In this document: positions 1-10,400 of the stretch, piece by piece
Position numbering within the stretch: the stretch's first letter is position 1
Layout of the letters: each line of letters begins with the position of its first letter
Source of the DNA: Pseudorhodoferax soli
Lineage (GTDB): Bacteria > Pseudomonadota > Gammaproteobacteria > Burkholderiales > Burkholderiaceae_C
Direction of reading: 5' to 3'
DNA length: 64,000 nucleotides
Assembly (NCBI RefSeq): GCF_003337555.1
Contig: NZ_QPJK01000005.1
Coordinates: 310,001 to 374,000 of the forward strand
Program-made: the position numbers and the translations under genes
The notes under the pieces: model-generated
Databases searched by the model: none
What the model was told of the DNA's origin: nothing
The model's input: only the letters and a program-made list of their open reading frames with translations

Positions 1-75
1 GCAACTTCGGTACCCGCTGGGCGGACAGGCACCGGCCGCACGCCGCGCTGCGCTGCGTTCCGCCGCGCCATGTCC

Positions 76-1455
76 TCAGTGCAGCTTGAGTGTGGGCTGG
101 TAGGTCTTTTCCAGCCAGTCGCCCAGCAGCCTGGCCAGCATGCCGCGCCAGCCGTGGATCGCCAGTTCGTGCCGGCGGTACAGCCAGGCGTAGACCAGCT
201 TGGCACTCAGCCCCTGCACGATCTGCTCGCGGCTGTGGCGCCCGAAACGGGTCGTCAGGTTGCCAGCCGCGCCGCGGTCGCCCAGGGACACGATGGCCCC
301 CGCGCTGGCGAAACGGAAGGGCGCCGGGCGGCGTCCGCGCGCCTCGTCGTGCAGCGCCCCAGCGAGGTACGCGGCCTGGGCAGACGCGATCTGTGCCGTA
401 TAGGGGGCGGGGCGGCCGTTGGCGGGATCGGTCCATTCAGCGCAGTCTCCGATGGCGTAGACATGCTCCAGCCCGGCACAGCGCAGGCGCTCGTCCACCT
501 GCACCCGGCCGGACCGCGTGCGCCGCAGGGCGGGCATCCGCTCGAACACGCGCGGCCCCTGGATGCCGGCGGTCCAGATGCGCAGCTGCGCATCGATGCG
601 GCGGCCGCTCGTCAGCACCACACCCGCGTCGTCCACGCGTGCCACGCGGTCGCCCAGGACCAGCTCCACCCGGCGTGCTCTCAGCGCGCCGGCGGCGTAG
701 ACCGACACCTGCGGCGGATTGGCGCTCAGCAGGCGGTCGGCGCCTTCGACGAGGGTGAGCTGCACCTTGGAGCGGTCCAGCCCCGGTTCGTGCTCCCACA
801 GCGCGTCGAGCGCATGGTGGATATCCGCGCTGAGTTCGACCCCCGTGGCCCCCCCGCCGATCACGACCACCGAGAGTTCCGGCTGCTCGTGGCGGGCGAT
901 GCGGAAGGCCGCCGTGAGCAGGGCGTCGCGCAGCAGCAGGGCCTGTGCCGTGTTGTTGAGAAACAGGCAGTGCGCGCGCGCGCCCGGCGTGCCGAAGTCG
1001 TTCTCGTCGCTGCCCAGGGCCAGCACCAGCCTGCCGTACGAGATGGCGCGTTCCGGCAGCACTTGCCGGCCATCGGTTCCCATCAGCGGCGCCAACCGCA
1101 CGCTGCGCCGGACCGGGTCGACCTGCTGCAGCGTGCCGATTTCGAAGTGGTAGCCGTGCGCACGCGCATGGCCCAGGTACGAAGTCTCTGCGCCTGCCCG
1201 GCTCTGCATGGCCGTGGCGATCTCGTGCAGCCGCGGCTTCCAGACATGGCCCAGGCCATGGTCGACCAGCACGACCGGCGCTGGCGCCGCGCCGGCCCGT
1301 GCCCGGGACAGCCGAGTGACGAGTTCCAGGCCAGCAGCACCGCCGCCGACGACCACGGTGGGCGACAGGCCGTATGCAGGAACGGGCGCCGAGGCGCGGG
1401 GCGGTACGCCGGCGGGCACGGGCGCACGCTGGCGCAGCAAGGGATGCAAGGTCAT
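76..1455 (-). CDS. ndh: Type II NADH dehydrogenase / NAD(P)/FAD-dependent oxidoreductase
   Basis: This 459-residue flavoprotein should oxidise NADH and pass electrons to quinone at the inner membrane without pumping protons. The FAD-binding glycine motif VVGGGAAGLELV lies near residue 35, the NADH-binding motif VVVIGGGATGVEL is mid-protein, and the C-terminal FAD motif YAIGDCAEW is present. The last 45 residues are amphipathic (LVYAWLYRRHELAIHG, then LLGDWLEKTYQP), as in the membrane-binding tail of NDH-2 enzymes. The start at 1455 leaves a normal N-terminus; AAGGAG lies only 2 nt upstream, so an in-frame ATG at 1467 is an alternative. It is the first minus-strand gene and ends 75 nt from the window edge. 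The family is clear, but the exact acceptor is inferred. Confidence 0.85.
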   Translation of the reverse strand: MTLHPLLRQRAPVPAGVPPRASAPVPAYGLSPTVVVGGGAAGLELVTRLSRARAGAAPAPVVLVDHGLGHVWKPRLHEIATAMQSRAGAETSYLGHARAHGYHFEIGTLQQVDPVRRSVRLAPLMGTDGRQVLPERAISYGRLVLALGSDENDFGTPGARAHCLFLNNTAQALLLRDALLTAAFRIARHEQPELSVVVIGGGATGVELSADIHHALDALWEHEPGLDRSKVQLTLVEGADRLLSANPPQVSVYAAGALRARRVELVLGDRVARVDDAGVVLTSGRRIDAQLRIWTAGIQGPRVFERMPALRRTRSGRVQVDERLRCAGLEHVYAIGDCAEWTDPANGRPAPYTAQIASAQAAYLAGALHDEARGRRPAPFRFASAGAIVSLGDRGAAGNLTTRFGRHSREQIVQGLSAKLVYAWLYRRHELAIHGWRGMLARLLGDWLEKTYQPTLKLH

Positions 1456-1638
1456 GGCTCCTTCCATGGCAAGCCGACTTTTCCGCACGGATCTGGACCT
1501 GGCACTGCCTGCACTGGCGGTGGCAATCCGGGTGCCCGGCCGGCAGCGGCTGTCGTGCCGCGGCATCGGAATTGCCCCGCAGTCGTGGGTGGCGTCTGCA
1601 AGCGGTGTGGACGCCCAAACCCTTTCATGGAGATGCGC

Positions 1639-1959
1639 ATGACCAAGAAGCACGATTTCCTGCGCGATGAGCAGTCGCGCCAGAAACACCCGGAAAAGCA
1701 CCAGGTCGGCAGTCCGGCCGACCTGCAGGCCAGCGCCGGGCAGCAAGGCCATCGGCCCGACGCGCAGGAGCCCGGCACGGGCAAGCTGGCCAACGACCAC
1801 AACAAGACCGGGCAGCAGGCGCCATCGCAGACCAACCAGGGCCGACGCACCCCGGCCAGCCGGCACGACCGGCAGACCATGGGCGCAGGGCCGCAGAACC
1901 AGGTCTCCGCCCGCAAGGGCGGCGGCGGCGCCGGCCGCACGCCCCGGGGCAGCGGCTGA
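1639..1959 (+). CDS. Small hydrophilic, probably disordered protein
   Basis: This 106-residue protein is very hydrophilic and rich in Gln, Lys, Arg, Gly and Pro, with no hydrophobic segment or recognisable domain. It starts MTKKHDFLRDEQ and ends in a Gly/Arg-rich tail. GGAG at 1629-1632 sits 6 nt before the ATG at 1639, which favours this start over in-frame ATGs at 1627 and 1633. It lies divergent from the NADH dehydrogenase and upstream of a small membrane protein. The composition recalls small stress-associated disordered proteins, but I do not recognise a family and assign no function. Confidence 0.55.
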   Translation: MTKKHDFLRDEQSRQKHPEKHQVGSPADLQASAGQQGHRPDAQEPGTGKLANDHNKTGQQAPSQTNQGRRTPASRHDRQTMGAGPQNQVSARKGGGGAGRTPRGSG

Positions 1960-2017
1960 GCCGCATGCTGCGCGGCATCTGCGGCATCTGCAACGCCGGC
2001 TTGCCGGGCGCGCGGCC

Positions 2018-2569
2018 ATGACCCCCGTCGACAACCCGGCGCTGGCGCTGTGGATGGTGGTGGTCCTGCCGCTGTGGGTGGCGGCCGGCTTCCTCGACTG
2101 GTGCTGCCACCGGCGCACGGCGATCGAACGCACCGGCGGTGTGCGCGAGTCGTCGTTCCACTTGGCGATGTTCGCGCAAATGGGCGGTGCCGCCCTGATG
2201 GGGCTGTTGCTGGAACCGACGGTGGCCGTGCTCGCCATCTTCGCCCTGCTGATCGCCACGCACGAGCTGACGGTCTGGCTGGAGCTGCGCTTCGTCGTCG
2301 GCCGCCGCGCGGTGGCGCCGTTCGAACAGATGGTGCACAGCTTCCTGGAGGTCCTGCCTGTCGCGGGCCTGCTCTTGCTGGCCCTCGCATCCGCTGCCAG
2401 TGGCGGGGGAGTCGACGGCGGCGAGGGCGGCCTGCGGTGGCGACGGCATCCGCTGCCGGGCTCCTACCTGGCTGCCCTCATCGGTGCGGTGCTGCTGCTC
2501 AATGTCGGCCCGCTGCTGGAAGAGCTGTGGCGCTGCGTGCGCCACCGGCGTGCCGGCACGGGCCCATGA
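2018..2569 (+). CDS. Small integral membrane protein, unknown function
   Basis: This 183-residue protein has about four predicted membrane segments: WMVVVLPLWVAAGFL near the N-terminus, a pair around residues 50-85 (MGGAALMGLLLEP, then VLAIFALLIATHELTVWL), LPVAGLLLLALASAA, and YLAALIGAVLLLNVGPLL near the C-terminus. Short cytoplasmic stretches carry Arg/His (DWCCHRRTAIERTGG). It starts 58 nt after the preceding small gene on the same strand, so the two may be cotranscribed. No Shine-Dalgarno is evident. I do not recognise the family. Confidence 0.6.
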   Translation: MTPVDNPALALWMVVVLPLWVAAGFLDWCCHRRTAIERTGGVRESSFHLAMFAQMGGAALMGLLLEPTVAVLAIFALLIATHELTVWLELRFVVGRRAVAPFEQMVHSFLEVLPVAGLLLLALASAASGGGVDGGEGGLRWRRHPLPGSYLAALIGAVLLLNVGPLLEELWRCVRHRRAGTGP

Positions 2570-2644
2570 GCGGCGCTGCGGGGCGTCGCCCGTCGGCGGG
2601 TGCGCGCGAGCGGCCTGGCCCGGGCCGCGATCGGCCGACCGGGC

Positions 2645-4204
2645 TCAGCGCCGGCGTGCAGGCCCTGGCGCTGGCGCTGTTGGCGCATCGTCCAGCGAGA
2701 CGCTGCCCGGCACAGCGCGCAGGCAGACACTGTGGCGCCCCTCGCGCAGCGCCGCCGCAGCGTACCGGGTGATGGCCACGCGTTGCTGGGCCGTGGTGTC
2801 GAGCATGCCCCGCCAGTCCAGCGGTGGCACCGGGCGGATCTGCACGAAGACGCGGGCGCGACCCAGCCGCACGCTGGTGTGCAGGGTCTGCGTCGGCTCG
2901 CCGGGCGGCGTGTCGGTGTCGGGCACGGGACCCAGGCCGCGCACGCACAGTTCCATGCGCGGCAGGGCCGGCAGGCGGCGCATGTCGATCGACAGGTCGT
3001 CCGTGGCGGCGTTGCAGCGGGTGCCGGCCAGGCGGCGCACGGCCAGCGCCATCAAGGCCACGGCAAAGTCTTCGCCGGGGCAGCGGTGGTGGAGCGCGGC
3101 ATCGCCGCCGCCCTGCGGCACGAAGCTGTAGCGGCCCGGCGCCGCCTGCAGGAAGCGCGCGGGGCGGAATTCGTCCGGCTGCTCCCAACAAAGCGGGTCG
3201 CGGCTGGTGCCGTACAGGTCCAGCAGCACGCGCTCGCCGTCCCTGAAGTGCAGGCCGTCCGCGTCGAAGGCGCCGTGCACGCGCGCCGTCGCCGCAGGAA
3301 AGAACGGATAGAAGCGGCGCACCTCCTGCACGAACGCGAGGACGCCGCTGTCGCTGTCCAGCAGCGCACGCGCATGCGGGTGCAGCAACAGCGCGTGCTG
3401 GCACCACGTGACGAAGACCGACACGGCGACGATGGGGCGCAGCACGTTGAGCAGCTCAACAGCCGCCACTTCGGTGGGCAGCCGCAAACCGTCCGGGTCG
3501 CGGTGCAACGCGATGGCGAGCGCAGCGCCGTCGGCGCGGAACACCGGCCTGGCGTCGCGTGCATCCTCGATGCAGCGGCCCAGCCAGCGTTGCAGCCACC
3601 GGCGCGACGCGCGCGCCCGCAGGTGCCCGGGCACGGAGGATGCGGCGCTGTCGAACAGGTCAACCATGGCGCGCTCGCAGCGCGGGCGCTCGTCCGCAGG
3701 CGGCATGGGCACGCCGGCCCAGGCCATGGCCGTCTCGAACAGCCAGTGCTGCATGAGCGGGTACAGCGCCTGGCCGCTTGCGGTGTCACCGTGGTGCGCC
3801 ATCTGCACGCAGCGCGTCCAGCGGGCCTCGGCCGCCTGCAGCAGCGCGCCGACCGCCGGGCCACGCAGCAGGTGCAGGAACATCGCCTTGCGGTGCCGGT
3901 GCGCAGCGCCGTCCAGCGTCTGCACGCCGCCACGCCCGATCAGTGTGGCGAGCAGCGCGCCGGGCGCGGCGTCGTGGCGCAGCAGCTGCGGCGATTCGTA
4001 GAACACGCGCGCTGCGGCCGCGCCGGTCAGAAATACCGTGGGCTGCAGCAGCAGGCGGCCGCGCACGCCGCGCGTGCCTTGTGCCGCGCAGGCGCGCGCG
4101 ATGAAGCGGTAGGGATCGGCGGCGAAGGCCAGCGTGCTGTCCCAGGCCTGGAGCTGTCCGACCCCGTGGCGGGGCGCTGCGGCGGAGGAGGTGGTTGGCG
4201 GCAT
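2645..4204 (-). CDS. Cytochrome P450, CYP152-like fatty-acid peroxygenase, with C-terminal extension
   Basis: CYP152 enzymes use hydrogen peroxide to hydroxylate or decarboxylate fatty acids. The haem-ligand loop QGGGDAALHHRCPGE (Cys about 375) is the CYP152 form. The Arg-Pro pair that binds the substrate carboxylate is in LLNVLRPIVA (Arg about 256, Pro about 257), and VRRFYPFFPAATARV and LLDLYGTSRDP are also family-like. The residue matching position 85 of P450 BS-beta appears to be Gln (GVQTLDG), as in hydroxylases; OleT has His there, so alpha/beta hydroxylation is the likelier activity. About 92 residues follow the normal CYP152 end (near MELCVRGLG) with no recognised match. The frame also allows a start at 4318; 4204 matches the family N-terminus better. 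No ferredoxin or reductase gene is adjacent, which suits a peroxygenase. Confidence 0.82.
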   Translation of the reverse strand: MPPTTSSAAAPRHGVGQLQAWDSTLAFAADPYRFIARACAAQGTRGVRGRLLLQPTVFLTGAAAARVFYESPQLLRHDAAPGALLATLIGRGGVQTLDGAAHRHRKAMFLHLLRGPAVGALLQAAEARWTRCVQMAHHGDTASGQALYPLMQHWLFETAMAWAGVPMPPADERPRCERAMVDLFDSAASSVPGHLRARASRRWLQRWLGRCIEDARDARPVFRADGAALAIALHRDPDGLRLPTEVAAVELLNVLRPIVAVSVFVTWCQHALLLHPHARALLDSDSGVLAFVQEVRRFYPFFPAATARVHGAFDADGLHFRDGERVLLDLYGTSRDPLCWEQPDEFRPARFLQAAPGRYSFVPQGGGDAALHHRCPGEDFAVALMALAVRRLAGTRCNAATDDLSIDMRRLPALPRMELCVRGLGPVPDTDTPPGEPTQTLHTSVRLGRARVFVQIRPVPPLDWRGMLDTTAQQRVAITRYAAAALREGRHSVCLRAVPGSVSLDDAPTAPAPGPARRR

Positions 4205-4454
4205 GCGCCGGCGGGGCAAGGCACGTTCCCGCAGCGGGCAGCCCAGGCCGCTGCGCCGCGCCGACCGGCGAACGCGCATCTCCCGGGCCAGCGGAAATTC
4301 TTGCAGCCAGCCAGCCATGCCGGTGCGGGTGGTTGCTTTCTCGCCCGTGTCTCGCCCCGTGCGCAGCGCAGCCGCGGCCAGCCGGCCCTGGGATGGGGAC
4401 CTGGCGTGCTGGCGCAGCGCTACGGCGCGGCCGCGTACCGCACGGCCGTGCGAG

Positions 4455-4874
4455 TCACGATGTCAGCGAGATCCGCACGGTGACCGGGCGCTCGCGCTCG
4501 TGGCGTTCCTGGCACGGCATGCAGCGCTCTGCGGAGGGCAGCGCCTGCAGCCGTTCGAACGCGATGTCGACGCCGCAGTCGATGCAATGGCCGTAGTCGC
4601 CGGCCCGCATGCGCTCGCGCGCATCGGCGATCTGCCGCAGCTCTTGCTGGTCGCGCTCCTTCTCGGCGTGCCGCACGGCAGTGCGGATCGCCTGCTCGCC
4701 GCGGTCGGCCTCGTCGGCGGGATCGTTCGGCGCGCCCGTGGTGCTGAGCGCGGCCTGCGCCGAGGCGTCGCCGGCCTCGTCGCTCAGCGTGCGGATCTCG
4801 TCTTCCAGCTCCGCCGCGCGCTCCTCGAGGCGGCGGGCGAGTTCAGCGGTCTGTTCTTCGGTGAATGAGGTCAC
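4455..4874 (-). CDS. DksA/TraR-family zinc-finger protein
   Basis: This 139-residue protein has an N-terminal coiled coil (TEEQTAELARRLEERAAELE onward) and a C-terminal zinc finger with all four cysteines: CIDCG, then CMPCQ 18 residues later. Acidic residues such as DEADRGEQ precede the finger, as in DksA/TraR-type proteins that bind the RNA polymerase secondary channel. The start is chosen as GTG at 4874 because a perfect AAGGAG (plus-strand 4881-4886) lies 6 nt upstream; the frame stays open further upstream without such a site. It is shorter than DksA proper (about 150 residues) and closer to YbiI/TraR-like paralogues. An effect on rRNA or stress promoters is family inference. Confidence 0.85.
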   Translation of the reverse strand: MTSFTEEQTAELARRLEERAAELEDEIRTLSDEAGDASAQAALSTTGAPNDPADEADRGEQAIRTAVRHAEKERDQQELRQIADARERMRAGDYGHCIDCGVDIAFERLQALPSAERCMPCQERHERERPVTVRISLTS

Positions 4875-5315
4875 GTCGGTCTCCTTGTGGCCTGCTGCGG
4901 CAAACGGCGTACCACCCCCGCGGACCCCTGCCGAGCGCCACCTGGCGAAACCGCGAGGACGCGCTGGACCCGACCCGATGACCACCGGTGCCGAGCAACC
5001 GGGCCGACTTGGCGCCCCAGATGCAGATCGGCCCCGCGCCGAATACCGTCAACCGTCCGTCAGAAACGGAATTCGCCGACCGAGCAACGAAATGTGTCAG
5101 CACCGTGCGCGTGCTGGAGTTCGCCTGTCCGCGCCCCGACAATCGGGCGGCGTGGTAGCCCGCTCCTCAGCCTTTCCTGTGCTGTGCCTGCAGCCCGGCC
5201 GGGCTCGACGCGGCATTCGTGGACCCTGCGGCCTGCCGAACGGCCCGGTGGCGCCTCTTTCCCACTCTTTCGCGTCCCTTGCCGACGGGCCGGCAGGGCA
5301 CCTGGAGTCCGTTCG
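4875..5315. other. Intergenic region between dksA-like gene and PAS-GGDEF gene
   Basis: About 440 nt separate two divergently oriented genes, so both promoters should lie here. The only site I can define is the AAGGAG ribosome-binding site of the minus-strand gene at 4881-4886 and GGAG at 5304-5307 before the plus-strand gene. I see no convincing small gene, terminator or operator. Confidence 0.5.
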
Positions 5316-7058
5316 ATGTTGGATACGCTGTTGCATGCCTTTGGAGCGGCGCTGGACGGCCTGGAGGTGGCGTACTGCGCCTTCGACAGTGCAGACCGCA
5401 CCCTGGCGTGGAACGCCACCTTCCTGGAGATCTTTCCGGAGCACGACGGCAAGATCCACGCGGGCGAGCCCTACGCCGAGAACCTGCGCCGTTTCTACGC
5501 GGGGCGCCTGACCGAGCCGGAGCGCGTGCACATCGGCCGCTACATCGAGGAAGGCCTTGCAAGGCACCGGGCCCAGCGCCGCCCATACGAGTTCGACCAC
5601 CGGGATGCCCGCGTGCGGGTGTCCTCTCTCGAGATGGGACGCTTCGGCCGTGTGCGCGTGTGGCGCAGGGTGGCGCGGCTGGCCACAGTGCAGACGCACC
5701 ACGTGCCGAGCACACAGAAGCTGGCCGAACTGAATGCCACGGCCGTGCTGGAGAGGCTGGTGAACGGGGTTCTCATCGTCGACCTGGCCGACCGCTGCAT
5801 GTGGGCCAATCAGGCCTTCCTAAAACTCTACGGCCTGCGTTCAGCCGAGACGGCCGTGGGCCTGTCGTTCGAGGCCATCTACCGAGACGCATGGCAAGGC
5901 CAGCAGGGCGACGGGGCGTTCTTGCAGAGCATGCTCGCGCTGCGCGAGAACCAGCGCTGCTCGGGCGCTCCGTTCGAGCTGGCGCTGCCTGGCGACCGTT
6001 TCGTCCGCGTCGTGGAGCAGCGTGGCGAGGTCGACGGCCGCGGGTACTTCGAGCACAGCGACATCACGGACCAGCGGCGCCAACAGGCCGCTCTGGCGGA
6101 GGCGGAGCGCCGCTACAGGCTGCTTGCCGAATTCTCCAGCGACCTCATCCTGTCCATCGAGGGCCGCACCATCGCCTACGCTTCGCCATCGTTGACAGAG
6201 CTGCTGGGGTGGACTGCCGCTGACGTCGTGGGGCGCTCGGTGGCGCGGTTCTGCCACCCGCAGGACTTCGGCCTGCTCGTCGCGCCTGCGGCGCCGCCGC
6301 AGTGCGAGCGCATGCAGGCCGACTACCGCGTTCGTGCGAAGCACAAGAACGGCTCCTATGTTTGGGTCGAGGGACGCGTGCGGCAACTGCCTGGACAGGC
6401 CGACGCGCACGGGGCTCGGCGCATCGTCAACCTGCGCGGCATCGATGCGCGCAAAGCCGTCGAGGAGAAGCTGGAGCGGGCGCAGGCCGAGTTGAAGGCC
6501 TTGGCCACGACCGACGCGCTCACAGGATTGGCCAATCGGCGCAAGCTCGACGAGGTCTTCGGTCTGGAGTTTCGGCGAGCGCTGCGCGAGGGCATGCCGT
6601 TGACGGTGCTCGTGCTGGACATCGACCACTTCAAGCGCTTCAACGACGTCCACGGGCACCAGCAGGGCGACAACGTCCTGCGTTCTGTCGGCGCCGTGCT
6701 TCAGAAATTCGCCGAACGTGCGGGGGACTTGGCGGTGCGCCTGGGCGGGGAGGAATTCGTGCTGGTGCTGCCTGCGACCGAGAAGGCCCGTGCCGTGGGT
6801 CTTGCAACGAAGATCCTGGAAGAAGTTCGCGCCGTGGCCGTGGGCGGGGCGCCGGGACAGGTCACGGCAAGCATCGGCGTGGCAACGCTCTACCAAAGCT
6901 CGCCCGTCGAGTCGGCCGACGCCTTGCTGGAATTGGCAGACCGGGCGCTCTATGCGGCAAAGCACGGGGGCCGCAACCGATTCGTCGAGGCGTCGACGTC
7001 CTCGTATGAGGCTGCGCCGCGCCAGGTGGTTGCCGAGCGAGGGGGCGGCGCGGGTTGA
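5316..7058 (+). CDS. PAS-domain diguanylate cyclase (cytoplasmic)
   Basis: This 580-residue protein should make cyclic di-GMP from GTP. It has an N-terminal PAS-like module (residues about 1-125, DRTLAWNATFLEIFPEHDG), a second PAS (about 145-260, WANQAFLKLYG), a third (about 265-385, IAYASPSLTELLGW), then a GGDEF domain (about 390-565). The active-site loop is RLGGEEFVLVLP near residue 477, and the inhibitory-site RxxD (RAGD) sits five residues before it, so product inhibition is likely. There is no signal peptide or membrane span. GGAG at 5304-5307 lies 8 nt before the ATG. It is followed on the same strand, 409 nt away, by a second cyclic-di-GMP gene. Confidence 0.9.
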   Translation: MLDTLLHAFGAALDGLEVAYCAFDSADRTLAWNATFLEIFPEHDGKIHAGEPYAENLRRFYAGRLTEPERVHIGRYIEEGLARHRAQRRPYEFDHRDARVRVSSLEMGRFGRVRVWRRVARLATVQTHHVPSTQKLAELNATAVLERLVNGVLIVDLADRCMWANQAFLKLYGLRSAETAVGLSFEAIYRDAWQGQQGDGAFLQSMLALRENQRCSGAPFELALPGDRFVRVVEQRGEVDGRGYFEHSDITDQRRQQAALAEAERRYRLLAEFSSDLILSIEGRTIAYASPSLTELLGWTAADVVGRSVARFCHPQDFGLLVAPAAPPQCERMQADYRVRAKHKNGSYVWVEGRVRQLPGQADAHGARRIVNLRGIDARKAVEEKLERAQAELKALATTDALTGLANRRKLDEVFGLEFRRALREGMPLTVLVLDIDHFKRFNDVHGHQQGDNVLRSVGAVLQKFAERAGDLAVRLGGEEFVLVLPATEKARAVGLATKILEEVRAVAVGGAPGQVTASIGVATLYQSSPVESADALLELADRALYAAKHGGRNRFVEASTSSYEAAPRQVVAERGGGAG

Positions 7059-7467
7059 CCTGCACCACCGCGTCCGGACAGGCATTGCGCCGGGTTTGAG
7101 ACGCACAGCCCAATGCGGGGCTGTGGAAGCTACCTCAGGCAGACCTTGCAGCTGCCGCAGGGTTCGCTTCCTCTCGGAATGAAACGTCGATGCCGCGCAC
7201 TTTGCCGTATGGCGAGGTCGGGCGTGACCGGCCCCTCGCGCCTCATCCACGCACGGGCCTGCCCCATCGGCCACGCTGACATTCGAACGGATTTCGCGCG
7301 AATCCCAAAGAAAATTTGTCCACTGAGCGAACTTTTTCCGCTTTTCGGGGCCCGGGTCTTCTAGACTGCGCGCACCTGAACCTTGCCCATGCAACGGGTC
7401 ACGCGACGCGCGCGGTGCAGCACTGCGCGCTTGCTGTGGACGCCCGTATCAACCCCCTATCGCCACC
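7059..7467. other. Intergenic region upstream of the GGDEF-EAL-GGDEF gene
   Basis: This 409-nt stretch has no supportable gene. The last 150 nt contain an AT-richer patch around 7295-7345 that is the most likely place for the promoter of the next gene, but I cannot define -35/-10 boxes with confidence. Confidence 0.4.
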
Positions 7468-10400
7468 GTGAGCCAAGCAGTCGCATCCGCTGCCGTCACC
7501 CAGACCAAGGAGCCCGCGGCCACGGTCGGGGATCTCTTTCGGGCCTTGTTCCATGACAGCCCCCGGCCGCTCATCATCTACAACGCGCACACGCTGCGCA
7601 TACTGGCTGCCAACGGTGCGGCAGTCGCGTTGTACGGCTACGAGCAGGCGGAGTTCCGCGAGCTGGAGATTCCACAGCTGTGGTCCGAAGGCACGTCGGG
7701 ACAGGCAGAACGCGCGAAGGAGGATGCGACCGCCTTCGTGCGCAGCCTTCCGCTCCAGCAGCCCACGCAGTTCTTTCGCCGCTTGCACGCCCGCAAGAAC
7801 AGGCAGCCCCTGGACGTCGAGATATCGAGCACGCCCATCGGCTACGAGGGTGTTTCGGCCCGGGTTCTTCACGTGCTCGACCTCACGAAGAAGATGGAGG
7901 TGCAGCGGCTCGCTGCACAAGCCAGCCGGGCCCAACGCATGCTCAGCGCCTGCAACGAGGCCCTGATCCGCGCCATCAACGAAGAGGAATTGCTCAAGCG
8001 CGTGTGCGAGGTGGCCGTCGAGGTGGGTGGATATGTGCTCGCATGGATAGGCTTCGCCCAGCATGACGAGGACAAAACCGTTCTGCCCGCAGCAGTGGCC
8101 GGCGTGAACGGACATCTCGTCCTCGAGGCAGAGCTGTCCTGGGCCGCACAGGGCGACAGCGGAAAGAACTCGGCAGGCCGCGCCATTCGCGCCGGCAAAC
8201 CCGACGTGACGTTCGACGTGAGAGAAGACGCCTCGTTCCCCATCTGGCAGGCCAGCGTTGACGCGATCGGCTACCGCGGGATCGTCAGCCTGCCGCTGCG
8301 ACACAGAGGCACGGTTCTCGGGGCGATGTGCTTCTACTCGGCAGCGGTCGCGCATGTCGGCCCCAGCGAGTTGTCTCTTCTGGAGTCGTTGGCAGACGAC
8401 GTGGCTTTCGGCATCGAGAACCTTCGCGTTCAGGACGAGCAGCGACGGCTTCACCAGGCAGTCCTGTCGGTCGGCTCCGCGGTCTCGCACAGAACGGGCG
8501 ATGATTTCTTCGAGCACCTCGTCCAAGGCCTCGTCGAGGCGACCGGGGCACAGGCGGGCCAGCTGGCAAGGTTTCTTCCTGGCAGCCTGAGCAGATGCCA
8601 AAGCCGCTGCGCGACCTCCGGCAATGGGCAACTCCATCTGCCCGACTTCGATGTCGCCCCCGCGCTGGCATCGCAGATGCAGACGACCGAGGTCTTGTTC
8701 GCTGGAGAGCTCGGCGTGATGTCGTATCCCGACGCCCGGCTGGCGCAGCAGGTCGGTGCCGAGGCGTTCGCGATGCATCGGCTGGACGATGTGCAGGGAG
8801 AGCCCATCGGGTTCATCGCGGTCCTGTACCGGGCAGCCCAGCCGCAGTCGAAGTTCGTGGAAGCGATGCTCCGCATCTTTGCAGCGCGCGCGTCCGCGGA
8901 GCTGCAGCGGCTGCAGTCCGATGCCCGCATTCGCAGCCAAGCGTCGCTGCTGGACAAAGCACAGGACGCGATCTATGTGCGCGATCTCGACCACCGGATC
9001 CTGACCTGGAACCAGGGTTGCGAACGCATCTTCGGCTGGGGCGCGGAAGAGATGATCGGGCGCGACGCGACCGAATTCGGCTCCGGGAGCCTCGCGGAAA
9101 AATTGGCCCGCCATTCAGTCCTCCTGAAGGACGGCGCATGGTCGGGAGAAGCGATCCATCCGCGCAAGGACGGCAGCCTGGTGCAGGTCGAGACGCGTTG
9201 GACCCTTGTGCGAGACGACGCGGGGCGCCCGGAGTCCGTCCTGTCCATCAGCACGGACATCACGCGGCGCAAGCAGGCGGAAGAGGCTGTTCACCGGCTC
9301 GCGTTCTATGACACCTTGACGGGATTGCCGAACCGGCAGTCGTTCAACGCGACCCTGCGCGCGAGTCGCATCGGCAGCTCGAAAGCCGATGGGGCAGGGG
9401 CACTTCTCTTCATCAACATCGACCGGTTCAAGCTGGTGAACGAGACCCTTGGCCACAGCAAGGGCGATCTTCTTCTCAAGCTCGCATCGAACAGGCTGCA
9501 GACCGCGGTGATGCCGACGGGCTATGTCGCTCACATCGGTGCCGATGAGTTTGTGGTCCTGCTGGCCCCGACGCAAGGCAGCCTGGAAGACGCCCAGGCC
9601 CGTGCAGGACAGGTCTCGCGGAACATCGCCCAGGCCTTCAAGTCGCCTTTCCGGCTGGAGGAGTTCGTGCACATGGCCTCCGTCTGCGTGGGCATTGCGC
9701 CGTTCTTCGGCAACGCGTTCAGCGACGAAGAGCTGTTGCAGCATGCCGACCTCGCCATGATCCAGGCGAAATCGGTGGGCCGCGGCGTCGTGCGGTTCTA
9801 CGATCCTCGGCTGCACACCGCCGCATCGGAGAGGGCCGCTCTCGAGAAGGACCTGCGCCATGCCGTCGCGCGTGGTGAGTTCGTCTTGCACTTCCAGCCG
9901 CAGTTGCGACGAGACGGCCGGTTCACCGGCGCCGAAGCCTTGCTGCGCTGGAAGCACCCGGAAAGAGGGATGGTTTCTCCGGCGAGGTTCATTCCCATCG
10001 CCGAAGACACGGGACTGATCCTCAGCATCGGTGCGTGGGTCCTGGAGGAAGCTTGCCAGCAGTTGGCGAAATGGCAGGACGCGCCGGCCGCGGACCTCCT
10101 CGCATCGGTCACGCTGTCGGTCAACGTCAGCGCAAGTCAGTTCCGGCAAGACGACTTCGTCGAGCAGGTCGATGCGTGCCTGCGGCGCCACTGCGTGCGG
10201 CCTTCGCGTCTGAAGATCGAGCTGACGGAAAGCCTGCTCGTCTACGACATGGAATCCATCATCCAGAAGATGCGCCAACTGCGCTCGCTGGGCATCGGCT
10301 TGTCGCTCGACGACTTCGGAACGGGATATTCATCGCTGTCCTACCTCACGCGGATGCCGTTGGACCAACTGAAGATCGACCAGGCCTTCGTGCGCGATGT

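Noticed and set aside
1452-2390. 312-codon minus-strand frame upstream of the NADH dehydrogenase
   Set aside because: Arg/Pro/Ala-rich translation without motifs; the plus strand carries two better genes with ribosome-binding site or membrane pattern.
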